DNA of 64,000 bases. Origin: Siphlonurus alternatus (taxonomy: Eukaryota > Arthropoda > Insecta > Ephemeroptera > Siphlonuridae). Positions 10,332-20,977 of the stretch are shown here, piece after piece. A model generated the notes under the pieces. That model had not been told where the DNA came from and made no database searches. It was given only the letters and a program-made list of their open reading frames with translations. The DNA lies in contig OX463787.1 of NCBI GenBank assembly GCA_949825025.1, positions 18,101,707-18,165,706 of the forward strand, written 5' to 3'. The position numbers and the translations under genes were made by a program. How positions within the stretch are numbered: the first letter of the stretch is position 1; each line of letters begins with the position of its first letter.

Positions 10332-11072
10332 TCAATTATTTTTATTTGTACTTGTCAGTTTGTTTATAATCTGCGACAGGTATTCAGGGAGCTTTTCTTT
10401 TATATGGATTGATTTGTATACTAAACAAAGCGCATGCATATTCCGTCTTTCATTTAATTTGAGCTGCTTGTGTTTTATATACTGTGGCGTAACATGGTCA
10501 TATTTCCGAATGCCTGATACAAATCGAATACATGCATTTTGTGCTCGCTGCAGCCTTGCTGCCAGATCAACGCTAATGTCACTTAATAGGATGTCACAAT
10601 AATCAAATAGTGGATAAATTAGAGTTTTTATTAATGTCAGTCTAAGATCCCCGGGAATAAACCTTCGCAGCTTATACATGATGTGTAGTGAAGAATAGAC
10701 TTTTTTGCACATTTGTTTGACTTGACTCTCCCACGACATATTGCTATCAAAAATCACACCAAGAATTTTTGCAACATTTACAAATGGTATTATAGTGTTT
10801 TCTATCTTTATTGGAAGTAAGGATGGTTGAGTTTTGGAAATTGATGGACGTGGTTGGCCTAGAATGATTGGTTGTGTTTTCAGTGGATTAAGGAGTAAGA
10901 GATTTTGATGCGCCCACTCATTAATTGCGTTTAGATCTTCATTTGTATGCTCTATGAATGTTTCAATGTTTTTAATAGTTGAGTGAGAGTATATTTGAAA
11001 ATCATCAGAATACATGTGATAGTAAGAATAACGCAGTACATTTGGAGCATCCATAATATAAATTGAAAACAA
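10332..11072 (-). pseudogene. LINE reverse transcriptase, palm to C-terminus
   Basis: A 246-codon frame. MYSDDFQIYS near residue 20 is the YxDD active site. The rest (LNAINEWAHQNLLLLNPLKTQ, LGVIFDSNMSWE, LIYPLFDYCDILLSD, AQNACIRFVSG) is the conserved thumb and C-terminal region of Jockey/CR1-type LINEs. A break near 11,090 separates it from the RT fingers. Confidence 0.88.
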
Positions 11073-11171
11073 AAGTTGTCCAAGTATTGATCTCTAAGGA
11101 ACTCCACTAGTTACTGGCAACCAATCAGATTTTCCTTTATCATGTACTACGCACTGCATCCTATCTTTAAG

Positions 11172-11899
11172 CTACGATGTTACCCACAATATAAAAGCCT
11201 GGCTGAAGTTAAGTTTTTTTAATTGAGCTATGAGAATGTCATGGTCCACATTATCAAAAGCTTTACTAAAATCAAGCATAGTTAGGAATGTTACTTCATT
11301 TTTATCATATGCTTTTCGAACATCCTCCACAATTTTTAAGAGTGCGGTGGTAGTACTATGATTAGCTTTAAAACCATATTGATTTTTATCACCAAGTTCT
11401 TCTCTTTCCATGTACTCAATGACTTGTGAGTTAACAATTTTTTCTATTATTTTAGAAAGCAGTGGTAGTATACTAATAGGTCTATAAACTTTAGGGAGCA
11501 CTGGTGTATTTATCTTTGCTATTGGGCGTATATAGGCTTTTTTCCATTCACTTTCCTGTGAAATTTTCTGCTGCTGATTGATCTGTTTACAATTAATGTG
11601 ATTGCTGGTATTATAATATCTTCAATTGGTTTGATAAAATTTATTACAATACCACCGCACCCAACTGCTTTTGTTTTAATACTTCTCAGTTTAAATTTAT
11701 TTTTTAATAAGCGTGCAGGCCGAAGAAAAAACGGATTGATTTTTGGCACTGTTCTATCAGCTATTTTTTTCAATGTTTTTTCTTTTTGAGTATGATCAAT
11801 CCCAGTGGGCAGTGTCGTAAAAAAATTATTAAGATCATTTAATGGGACATTTATAATACTTTTATTATGAGCTTTTCCGATACCGAAGTATTTTGCCAT
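11172..11899 (-). pseudogene. LINE reverse transcriptase, N-terminal half
   Basis: The frame at 11172-11501 has YRPISILPLLSKIIEKIVNS and LDFSKAFDNVDHDIL with a catalytic Asp. The frame at 11519-11899 is the pre-RT region (FFTTLPTGIDHTQKEK...VGCGGIVINFIKPI). The two are out of frame with each other near 11,510. Confidence 0.85.
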
Positions 11900-12271
11900 A
11901 ATTTAGCCGTTGGGAGTTTAGGATCTAAATTTATCTCAGTTTAGAGTTACGCGATTCCTGTGTTGTGTTGTTTCTAAGTACTCTGTACTTTCCCAATCTT
12001 CGTCACATTAGGATTTTTTATAATTTGCATACGCTGCGTCACGGAGAGCTTCTAAATCAATTATGACTTTGTGTCTCCATGGTGCAGGTTTGTGAGTAAC
12101 TCGAGCAGTTCGAAGCGGGGAATGAGTTTCATAAAGATTTTTTACCATTACGTTAAATCTAGCTACCACTTCATCAATATCTTTACAGTATTTTAATTTT
12201 TCCCATTCCTTCTTTTGCGGCATCTTGTCTTAGCTTTTCAATATTTATATTTTTGAAGTCACGATATTCAA

Positions 12272-12960
12272 CTATTTTTGGCTTAAATTTTCCAATTTGA
12301 TGGGGTAAGAGGCAAAAATTAAATCATGGTGTGATAATCCTGCAGCAGAAATTTGTCCATGATTTTTTATTCTGTCAGGTTTCGATGTTATCATTAAATC
12401 AATAAATGTTGGTGTACTTTTATCTGAGTGTTTATCAGTGGCTTCCAATGGCAGCACTTTTAAATTGAGAGGGTCTAGCATGTTTATTAATTTCCTTTTG
12501 TCCTTTGATTCTGATAACATATTAATGTTGAAATCACCACTAATAAAAACATGTTCATACTGAGGGGCAAGAAAAGAAATATGATTATCAAAATCGTTGC
12601 ATGGTTTAGTACCTGGAGGACGATACATAATGGAAAAAAGCTTTTTCTTATAACTTAATTTTAATTCAAGGATCATAAATTCGGGTTTAGGTTGTTTGTG
12701 ATTGTATTCTCTTTGTGACTGCGCAAGTATTTTATGTTTAATATCATCTCTTACATATATTGCAATGCCACCATAACCTTTATTAAGTCGATCTAGCCGA
12801 ATTAAGTTATAGCCTGGTAAATGTACCAGACTTGAACATAGACTCTGCTTTAGAAACGTCTCACTAACCGCAACCGCATGGACATTGTTATTTAAGAATA
12901 CACCTTTAAAATATTCAAAGTGCGAGTAAAGAGACTGGGCATTAACATGAGCGAAATGTA
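12272..12960 (-). pseudogene. LINE AP-like endonuclease domain
   Basis: The frame at 12272-12676 has YRPPGTKPCND, FISGDFNINML and LSHHDLIFASYP, the conserved blocks of the exonuclease-endonuclease-phosphatase fold that nicks the target. Upstream bases to about 12,960 read the start of the domain (YGGIAIYVRDDIKHK; HVNAQSLYSHFEYF) in another frame. Confidence 0.85.
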
Positions 12961-13142
12961 TACAACAATAGTTTTAGTTTCAGTTTTTTAGATACAGTGG
13001 GAGTTACAGTAGCTTCAAGTGCTTGCTCTAACACAGGGTCATTATTTATGTTAGCTGGTGCAGGGCACCGCAATAAATAGTCTTGGTAACACTGATCAGG
13101 TAAGTCACCATCAGCTGGGACCTTTGCATCAATGTCAGCCAT
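12942..13142 (-). pseudogene. N-terminal leader of the LINE ORF
   Basis: A 66-codon frame beginning MADIDAKVPADGD and ending in a Lys/Leu-rich segment that runs into the endonuclease start after a frame change near 12,960. No domain recognised. Confidence 0.45.
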
Positions 13143-13689
13143 TCAACACAAAATACGTCACAGTCCCATCACCCCCGCCAGTAACCCTCAGATTCCACAC
13201 ATTCATACAAACACATACATACCTTTTGTTTGCTAAATATTTGAAGATACCTGTAGCCAGCTGCACTAGCTCATTTTGTTGAGTTAGAATAGATATCATG
13301 TTTAGAACATAAAATATAAAATATTTTTTCATAAACAAATTGAAATTGCTAATGAACAAATAATTACTAGAAATTTTAAGGAATTGAACCGAACGGTTAA
13401 TACTCAAAATGAAATTACTACCTAACTTACTTCTACTTATAAAATAATCACTAACCTAATTGAAATAAAAAAAAAAAAATTATTTTTTTTTCTTACATTA
13501 TATCGTTGCTTAGGAGCATTATTAGTTATATACCTTCTGCTTTGGAATACATACTTTAGATATATATTTCAAATAAAATTTAATTATAATTATTGATGAT
13601 CAATCTATTCAGATTAATTACTAAAATCAATAGTTTTTAATGAATATTTTTAGTAAAAATAGGAGAGTGCATTTTCTGGGCTTATCTAT
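13143..13689. other. AT-rich spacer between the two LINEs
   Basis: Homopolymer-rich sequence with no supported gene or element. Confidence 0.5.
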
Positions 13690-14126
13690 TAGTTATTAAT
13701 ATTTACATTAACAGTTGTTGAAATTTCCAATTGGGATTTAACTGCTGAAACAGATACATTTTTATCACGAAAAGAAAAAATTTTTACTATAAAATTAACA
13801 AATCACCATGATTTTTTTATTAGTTAAACAAGTTTTATCATCTACCTGTATAGATCATATTTTTATACGCAATCAGCAATCTGATATCGAGTCATGTGTT
13901 ATGGAAACAAAAATATCAGGTCATTATATTATTAATGCCTTAATATTAAATCAAAATCATGATGGTTTTGTAAATTGTAATAAATATCTAAATTATAAAA
14001 AATTAAGTTACGAGTTAGAGAAAGTTAGATGGGGTTATTTAAATGGTCTAAATGATCCCTCAAAAATATATGAAAAATTAAGATTATTTTTGAACACCTC
14101 TTTGATTCTTTCCCTTCGCCAAGAAG

Positions 14127-14395
14127 GATGAGATGAAAAAACGTGCGATCTGGACAGAACCGGCAACACTGTAAGCTTTCCGGTTTCTTCTGATTAAAAA
14201 GTCCCCCTTCCGAATTTTGCTTTCCGGTTTCTTCTGATTAAAAATTCAATTATGTCCCCCTCCCGATTTTCGCTTCCCGGTTTCTTCTGATTAAAAGCCT
14301 CCCTTACGTTTCGCCTTCCGGTTTCTTCTGATAAAATCTTCTATCTAGGGGTCATATAAACTTGGCAACGTTTTCACGTTTTTTCACTCTCATTA
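14127..14395. mobile_element. short element with 19-bp inverted ends and four internal repeats
   Basis: Seen: GATGAGATGAAAAAACGTG (14127-14145) and its near-complement CACGTTTTTTCACTCTCATT (14376-14395) bound the stretch. Inside, CCGGTTTCTTCTGATTAAAA-type units start at about 14,176, 14,220, 14,272 and 14,314. It interrupts LINE coding sequence between the endonuclease end and the pre-RT region. No clear target duplication found. Confidence 0.6.
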
Positions 14396-14513
14396 TTCTG
14401 GGCTGTAAGTCAGATTACACCTAAAAAAAAATTAAAATTAAAAAAAAATATTAAATAAAATTTGTTCATTTCCGTGCGGATCTGTAAAAAACTGCAATTT
14501 AGGAAAGCCGTGG

Positions 14514-14915
14514 ATGACACTGGCAATAAAAAATTGTATGTTAGAGAGAGATAAAATATTTCGGAAACACAAAAGTAATCCTAAAAATCAACATTATAGA
14601 ACTGAATATAACAAGTTACGTAATAAAGTTAATAATATGATAAAAAAAGCTAAAATTCAATATGAAAAGTCTCAATTTAAAAACTTTAATGGTGATGTAA
14701 GAAAATGTTGGAACTATATTAATTCCATCCTTGGAAAAACAGTACTAAATAACGATGAAATAATAACAAAATATATGGGGGATGTTGATCTTAAAGATTG
14801 GACAAATAAATTTGGTAAAGTTTTTGTTGATTGTGTAAATATTATTGTACATAAATGTAATATTAAATTTTGTGTAACAGAAGACCGATATGAAAATCAA
14901 TCCTTTCATTTATAA
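14514..14915 (+). pseudogene. LINE pre-RT region
   Basis: A 133-codon frame with KIFRKHKSNPKNQHYR and FNGDVRKCWNYINSILGK, the conserved linker between endonuclease and RT in Jockey/CR1-type elements. It ends at a stop near 14,915, just upstream of the RT block with KKAPGYDKIT. Confidence 0.75.
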
Positions 14916-15086
14916 AAAGCAACTCAAGACAAAATTAATAAAATTATTTTAAGTTTTGATAATAAAAAAGCACCGGGGTATGATAAAATTACTGCTAGAC
15001 ATATTAAAATGGCTGGCAATGAATTAATAAAAGTATTAACAAATCTAACAAATTTATGTTAGACTAATAAAAAATTTCCGGATGCT

Positions 15087-15689
15087 TTGAAAATAGCAAT
15101 ATGCAGACCAATATATAAAAATGGACCTCACATTGAATGTAATAACTATCGGCCCATCGTCTTATCTCCTACAGTTGACAAATTGTTGCAAAAATATATA
15201 ACAAACGACCTTACGGAATATTTAGATAAATTTAATATAATTAACAAACAGCAATATGCCTATCAAAAGGGAAGATCTACTAACCAACTTTTGGAGGATA
15301 TGTCAAATTACATTAATACACAACTGTCGGAGAATAATCATGTGGTAGCTTTGTTTGTGGATTTTACGAAAGCTTTTGATGTCCTAAATCATGCAACATT
15401 GTTTAATGAATTAGAAAAAGTTGGGATAAGGGGTCCAACACTGGAATTAATTAAACACTATTTATATGATAGAAAAATGGTGGTACAAATTTGTAATGTT
15501 AAAGCTGACCAATGGGCTTTAAATTTTGGCACACAACAAGGAGGAACAATTTCTCCAATACTGTTTAATATTTATGTTAATAGCATATTCTCTGTTTTAA
15601 AAGATTGTATAATTTTCATGTTTGCTGATGATTTGTTAATTCTTGTTTCTAAAAAAGACTTAAATGAAGCGCAAAAAATTTACAAGTAA
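15087..15689 (+). pseudogene. LINE reverse transcriptase core
   Basis: A 200-codon frame. NNYRPIVLSPTVDKLLQKY, LFVDFTKAFDVLNH (catalytic Asp), GTQQGGTISPILFNIYVN and MFADDLLILVSKK (the active-site FADD box) appear in canonical order. The upstream RT start (from about 14,935) is separated by a stop at 15,061. The frame ends at 15,689, where a frameshift leads to the C-terminal part. Confidence 0.9.
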
Positions 15690-15700
15690 ATGCCAACCAT

Positions 15701-16361
15701 TTGGCTAATTGGGCACATGACTATGGTTTAATTATAAACATTAAAAAAACCAAAGTCATGCACTTGTGTAATAAATATCTAAGAAAAAATGAAGTCATGA
15801 ATATTACTGTACACACTAATCATTGTTTGCATAATTTTAGACAGAACTGTACATTTTGTAAAATAGAACAAGTTAAAGAACATACATACTTGGGAGTAAT
15901 AATTGATGAAAATTCTAAGTGGAATTTACATATTAATAAAATTATAAAAAAGTTAAGATCAGTTTTGTCACAAATATATAAATTAAAATGTACTCTTAAT
16001 GAAAAAGCAATTAGAAATATTTACTTTGCTCTTGCTCAACCGTTTATTATCTATGGAATAACAGCTTGGGGTTTCACTGAATCAAGGGCTATGACTAAAT
16101 TAATTAAAATGCAGAAAAGATAATTAAAAACTATGAAATTTGTTTGAAAAACTCAATGTGTCGGATGATATATATAACTATTGGAAAATATTAGCAGTGA
16201 CAACTCAAGCCAAACATTCATTACTAATTGCAAATTATTTTATTGAATCACATGGAAAACCGAGAGAGCATGAGCACGGCACGCGTCAAAACTTGTTAGA
16301 ACCTTTATTTACACCTAGAAGTATAAATAGATTTTGTGAAAGAACTTTGGAATTTAATTAA
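15701..16361 (+). pseudogene. LINE RT thumb and C-terminal region
   Basis: Two frames (15701-16123 and 16140-16361) read ANWAHDYGLIINIKKTKVMH, YLGVIIDENSKWNLHINKI and IYGITAWGFTESRAMTKLIK, then FEKLNVSDDIYNY. These are the typical LINE C-terminal blocks. A stop at about 16,123 and a further break at 16,361 end the ORF; a trailing PRIWNELLNN remnant lies at 16,365-16,400. Confidence 0.82.
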
Positions 16362-17352
16362 CCTAGAATATGGAATGAACTACTGAATAATCTGAAAATA
16401 TTGGACCAAAAAATAAAGTCAAATTTGAAATAAAAAAATGGTTGCTCTCAACAATTCGGTAAAAATTTTATTAAATATATTTCATTAATTTTGTATAATT
16501 ACAACTATTACACTTCATGATTATAATTGTAAAATTTAGATTATTATGGGTATGTTTCACTTATAATTATATTATGTATTCTTTGTTTCAGTTTCAGATC
16601 TACGAGTTAGCAATTAATATACATATTTTTCAGTCTGTTTTTTTATTTGTCAAATTAAAATCATATTTTCATAATAATTTGATTAAAATTACAAATTACT
16701 ATTATTTCACTTCATTATTAATTAAAAAAAAATTTAACTTTGATTGGGGATAAAAGTTTTGTATAAGAATTATTTGAATACATTATGAGAGTAAAAAGTA
16801 TTCCATAAAACCATGGAAAAATAATATAATAAATAAAAGCATATATTAAAATTCATAACATAATATTTGAATAAATATAAAAATATATAACTTTTCAATT
16901 AAAGGCATCAGATATTATTTTGGGGGTAGTGCTATGTCTTATTTTGTTTTACAAAAATACTAAAGTCATTTTGTTTCAGGTAATGGACATCAAAGAAGAT
17001 GTTTATTGTTTCATTATGTTCTGTTTTTATATATATTATGCTTGTTTTGGACTTAATAAGTATTGTCTTTCTAGTAAATATGATAAATATGACAATGTAT
17101 TAGAGCTTTAGGACAATCTTTTCAAAATATGTAATTTTCAGTTTTGTTATTTCTTAAGAAAAAAAAAAAAAAAACATATATGATTAAATATATTATTATT
17201 GTACTCTGACATAGAAAAAAAATGTCGTTCAATTCAATTTTCAATTAATTCATATTTTTTTTAAATATATTTTGTAAGGGGAACAATGTGTTTAAATTGA
17301 ACAATAAATATATTAAGGGTCTTGAAGAAAAATTATTTATGTATTTTGTATC

Positions 17353-17383
17353 GGCCAATAAGGTTATATTTAATAACCTTGGC
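17353..17383 (+). promoter_or_regulatory. 3' UTR stem-loop of the + strand LINE
   Basis: AAGGTTAT (17360-17367) pairs with ATAACCTT (17373-17380) around a five-base loop. The outer GCC (17354-17356) pairs with GGC (17381-17383) across an AAT bulge. It lies about 30 bases before the terminal A-run, where LINE RTs of several clades recognise their RNA. Confidence 0.6.
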
Positions 17384-17425
17384 TGATCTTGTAAATTGAA
17401 ATATGACCAATAAAAAAAAAAAATT

Positions 17426-17914
17426 AAAAAGAGAGCTACTATTATATCATAATATTAATAATAAACATTTTTTCTTTCTTTTCTCTACCCCTTTTTTCCA
17501 TGCTTTTTTTTTTTTTTTTTTTACTAATGTGAACAGAGATTTTTTCTTTTTTATATAATTATTATTCATTTATTATGGTTTAATTTATTATGTATTTGTA
17601 TAATCATTATAATTTTATTTAAATTTGATTATTTTAGTTTTGGGGGTCTTTAAATGAATTGTAACTCACTATTAACTTTTATATACAGAAAAAGACATAA
17701 TACAGTGAACTTAACAACTAAAACGTTTAAATATCATGTGGTGCAATGTCACTTTTTTTTTTTTTTTTTTTTATTCAAGTTTAGAAAACTGTAATATTGT
17801 TGTATATGATGTGTGATAATATAAGTTCATATGTAGTACTTGACGATTGGTTAAACTGCTCAGTTTGGGGGGCACGGCGGGAAAGAGGGCGTCAATGTCA
17901 GCAATGGAAGTGAC
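17426..17914. other. AT-rich, homopolymer-rich spacer
   Basis: Long T runs (17,504-17,521 and 17,753-17,773) and no supported gene. Confidence 0.5.
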
Positions 17915-18747
17915 TTACACTTTACCTTTAGTGCCATCTTTTTTGCTGAGGTAAATCACGCCATTCTGTCCGAGGCGGTGAGGGGTCAGGGACACGGTCA
18001 TCATGTAGTCCGTATCCCTGAACCACCTCTTTCGTTGCCACATTCTCCTCCTGGTGCAGTAACGTGTGAACCGCACCTGAATAAAGCGATACCTTGGCTG
18101 CCCTTTCTTTGTCTTGGCATCAGGTGGCAGCTTATTTCCTACTCGGTGGCAATCGGAGATCTCAATATCATCCACGTCATCAAGTTCAAGTGTTCCCCTG
18201 ATCACTTTCAATACAGCATCCCGCAGCAGTAACGAATGTTCGTTCTCTTCCTCTTTGATGTTGTGTAATAAGAGGCAGGGAAAACGACGATCTTGGTCCA
18301 TTTCATCGATCATAGCTTTTTGTGCCTCGATTTTATTTCCCATGAATTCATGTGTTTTTTTTATAGCATCTATTTCATTGTCAAAATCCTCATGAAGTTT
18401 GCTGACGTGCTCTTGGAGATCATCCGGAGTGTTATTTTCAACTTTTATTTCGCTTTCGAGTTTTCTCTTGTAGGCCTCCTCCACGGCCTTTAACTCTCCA
18501 TTTATTCTTTCGATCTCCACGAGATGAGGTGCAAGTAGTTTCTCCACCTTATCCTCTCCCGATAGGAGGGCAGCAGCAGTCAGAGGGGGTGGAATTATGA
18601 GGGGAGGATTGACTCGCAGCGGGGGAGTCAGGTGACGAGGAGGGGTTGGCCGTCTTCCTCCCTCCTGCTTGGCGGATGAATTATTACCGTTATTTTTATT
18701 TTTTCTGTCGTTTCCACCAATTTTGTAGATTTTTACAGCAAGAGTTT
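17915..18747 (-). pseudogene. LINE ORF1-type fragment
   Basis: The open frame on the - strand runs from a stop near 18,748 to 17,915. No ATG begins it; the first GTG is at 18,547. A Pro-rich N-terminus (PTPPRHLTPPLRVNPP) precedes a coiled-coil-like charged stretch (EEAYKRKLESEIKVEN...). The core then reads PCLLLHNIKEEENEHS, DVDDIEISDCHRVG, YRFIQVRFTRYCTRRRMWQ and SLTPHRLGQ. That pattern (LL.NI.E, I.D.HR.G, I.V.F..Y..R, N/S-LT..R) is the nucleic-acid-binding core of ORF1 proteins from LINEs. It is truncated at both ends and has no RT partner next to it in this orientation. Confidence 0.7.
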
Positions 18748-18949
18748 AAAAGTTTAAATTAGAAAATGTGGTATATACCTGCAAGAATCTGATTTTTTAT
18801 TTGCACTGTTCTCCTTATATACACTTAACACATAATTTTTGCATAGTCACCAATCGTTATTACACAATTATGCACTCCTAAATAACGATTTTCAAGGAGA
18901 GATCTTTAGCAGTGACTTTCCACCGCCATTTCTCCGCGAATAGTCCTAC

Positions 18950-19290
18950 ATACATACTACATACTAAATTAAGACCCTGAACCTTCCAAAACCCTAAATT
19001 GAGCATTTTGTGGGCTCTTTCAGAACGAGAGTGGCCACGTGATTGAGGGAAACGTGAAAACCTCAGCCAGGATGGACACTGCTGCTTTTGTCAATGAACC
19101 GAAAGTGCATTGGTCCACAGCCAGGAAAGCTACATATTAGTGGAAAAGCACAACGATTTATATACTCCTGGGTGGAAAACGTGGGTTTTCTTGAAAAAAG
19201 TCACCCATCCGACTACTAACCACGCTCGTTCCTGCTTGACTTCGTTGATCTGACGAGCCCCTGTTTAGTGCACTGCGCCACACCTCCCAC
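18950..19290 (-). mobile_element. 5S rRNA-derived SINE
   Basis: On the - strand, 19,180-19,265 reads CTCGTCAGATCAACGAAGTCAAGCAG..., then GCGTGGTTAGTAG and TCGGATGGGTGACTT. These match, in order and spacing, the 5S rRNA internal promoter (box A AAG(T)TAAGC, intermediate element GGTTAGTA, box C GGATGGGTGAC). A TGGCGCAGTGCACTAA stretch just upstream also resembles a tRNA A box. An unrelated body of about 220 bases follows, ending in short TATGTAG repeats near 18,950. The head matches the SINE3 (5S-promoter) class rather than a functional 5S gene, because the 5' and 3' thirds of 5S are not preserved. Confidence 0.75.
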
Positions 19291-19319
19291 TGATTGTATA
19301 TAATATTACATTACTCAGA

Positions 19320-20580
19320 TGGCAGGATGTTGCAAAAATATTGCGAAGTGTCAAAACAATTTTTTGTTGATTGACGTCAAGGTCAAGTACAGTCATGTTT
19401 AATTCAAAACGTCTCTCACCATTAACCGTCTGTCTATAGTCGGGTTTATATAAGGTTCCACAAGAAAGCTACCGAGTTGAATCAAATTTCATATTTTCTT
19501 CGCTATTAAACACTTCTCTCGTCTTTTCTCCTCTTATTTTGCACCATTTTGGAGGAAAACAATAACATATTTTTTTCTTTTTTTGAGCATATAATGTTAT
19601 AAATAATAGGTCTGTTCGTAAATAAACAATTAGAAAGGATCGATTTTTTGTGATGAATCTTATGTTTCATGTACAGAAGTTTCATCACAACTAATCAATT
19701 CTTCCTGATTGTGTATTTACGAACAGACCTATTGCCTTTATTTCATCTTAACTTTAAACGAAGAGGAAATGAGATGTATTTTTAGATAAAAAGATTAGAT
19801 TTAGGCGTGTAAAGGATGAGTTGAATACGAAAATTTTCAATTAAGGCTCTGCCAGAAGTCCATACTTAGAGGTGTACAATAGTAAATACTTGTTTCACAC
19901 ATTCGAGCAGCTTTTAAGAATTATTCTGGCATCCCTGTGCCTAAAATATTTTCGTACGATGCCTAGTTAATTGTTGCTTGTTTCCAAAAACGAAGTTGTT
20001 TATAAGCATTATATAGATGGTTGTTTGTTTGACCGGAGAGTTCAATGATGTCAATGACGCCACGGGCGCCGCTTCCAGGTCACGAGAATTCTATACAATT
20101 CTATTTTAGCCATGATGCAATACAAACAAAAATCTCATAAAATTCACAGGTGTACTTTTAATAATTGCAAAATTTGACATTCATATATTATATCAAATAC
20201 AATTTCTCTAGTGTCATAAAATTTATAAATGAAATGAATAAAATAAATATATTCTCTTAAACTTTCAATAATTATTATTTTGTTATATTTTAAATATAAT
20301 TATAATTCAGCCTCACTGCCTCTATCATCATCTGCCCAGCAACACAACTCTGACCCACACTGAGTCACGTGATGTCTCAAAACGAAGAGATGAAGGTCAC
20401 ACGGACACTTGTCAGCTGATAAAGTGCGATGTACGAGGGACATAATTGAGTACAGTTAAATTAATTTGACATTCCTAACCAAAGAAACTGGAAGTGTTAA
20501 TTTGTTGCTTTTCCGTTAAGAGTTCATTCTTGATAATTTACAGAATGGTTTGAAGTAGAAGTACTGACCTATATATATAT
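19320..20580. repeat. decayed leading copy of the tandem unit
   Basis: Pieces match the later copies in the same order: 19,330-19,420 to 21,046-21,140; 19,500-19,820 to 27,500-27,690; 20,305-20,450 to 24,210-24,360. Large internal parts are missing. A mariner-type MITE sits at 19,609-19,729. Confidence 0.65.
19609..19729. mobile_element. mariner-type MITE (121 bp) with TA duplication
   Basis: Inverted ends GGTCTGTTCGTAAATA / TATTTACGAACAGACC are flanked by TA on both sides (19607-19608 and 19730-19731). The related sequences near 27,590 and 37,735 lack it and show a single TA, which confirms insertion. The interior holds a second nested stem (TGATGAA...TTCATCA). There is no coding capacity; a Tc1/mariner transposase elsewhere would mobilise it. 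Confidence 0.8.
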
Positions 20581-20842
20581 GTGTAAGTGTAGCGATGAAA
20601 TATGAATAAAAAGGCTACAAACCTTACACTTCTGACTGCTTCCGGAGAGAGTATTTTGAAAATTTGACTGTAAACTGATACATCGAGAAACAACTTAACC
20701 AAAAATATCGCAAGTCTATTACTGTTTGGAATGAATAAAGACGAAATATGTAATGGCATGGCAGAGAAAACAATTATATGATGTAATCGCAATTACCCCT
20801 TTAATGATATTGGTAAAAAATGTTTTGTTTTATATTTATATA

Positions 20843-20977
<135 letters not shown>

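Larger units (their letters stand above)
9907..13142 (-). mobile_element. decayed Jockey/CR1-type LINE
   Basis: On the - strand the order is an endonuclease (12272-12960), a reverse transcriptase (10332-11899), then a 3' UTR ending in a hairpin and a (TAAA)n tail at 9907-9925. The (TAAA)n end marks target-primed retrotransposition. Several frameshifts and stops (near 12,960, 12,240, 11,900, 11,510 and 11,090) break the ORF. The 5' end is placed at about 13,142, the Met before ADIDAKVPADGDLP, but may lie further out. Confidence 0.85.
13690..17425 (+). mobile_element. decayed LINE on the + strand with 3' UTR hairpin
   Basis: In order on the + strand: the end of an endonuclease domain (STCIDHIFIRN near 13,845), the pre-RT region (RKPWMTLAIKN near 14,500), a reverse transcriptase (14,935-15,689), and the C-terminal part (15,701-16,450). 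A long AT-rich 3' UTR closes with a hairpin at 17,353-17,383 and CCAATAAA plus poly(A) at about 17,412-17,425. It is 5'-truncated and carries stops (for example within the RT at about 15,061) and frameshifts. A MITE is inserted at 14,127-14,395. Confidence 0.82.

Noticed and set aside
16517..17111. Short + strand frames rich in Phe/Tyr/Ile
   Set aside because: AT-rich LINE 3' UTR; no domain and no splice support.
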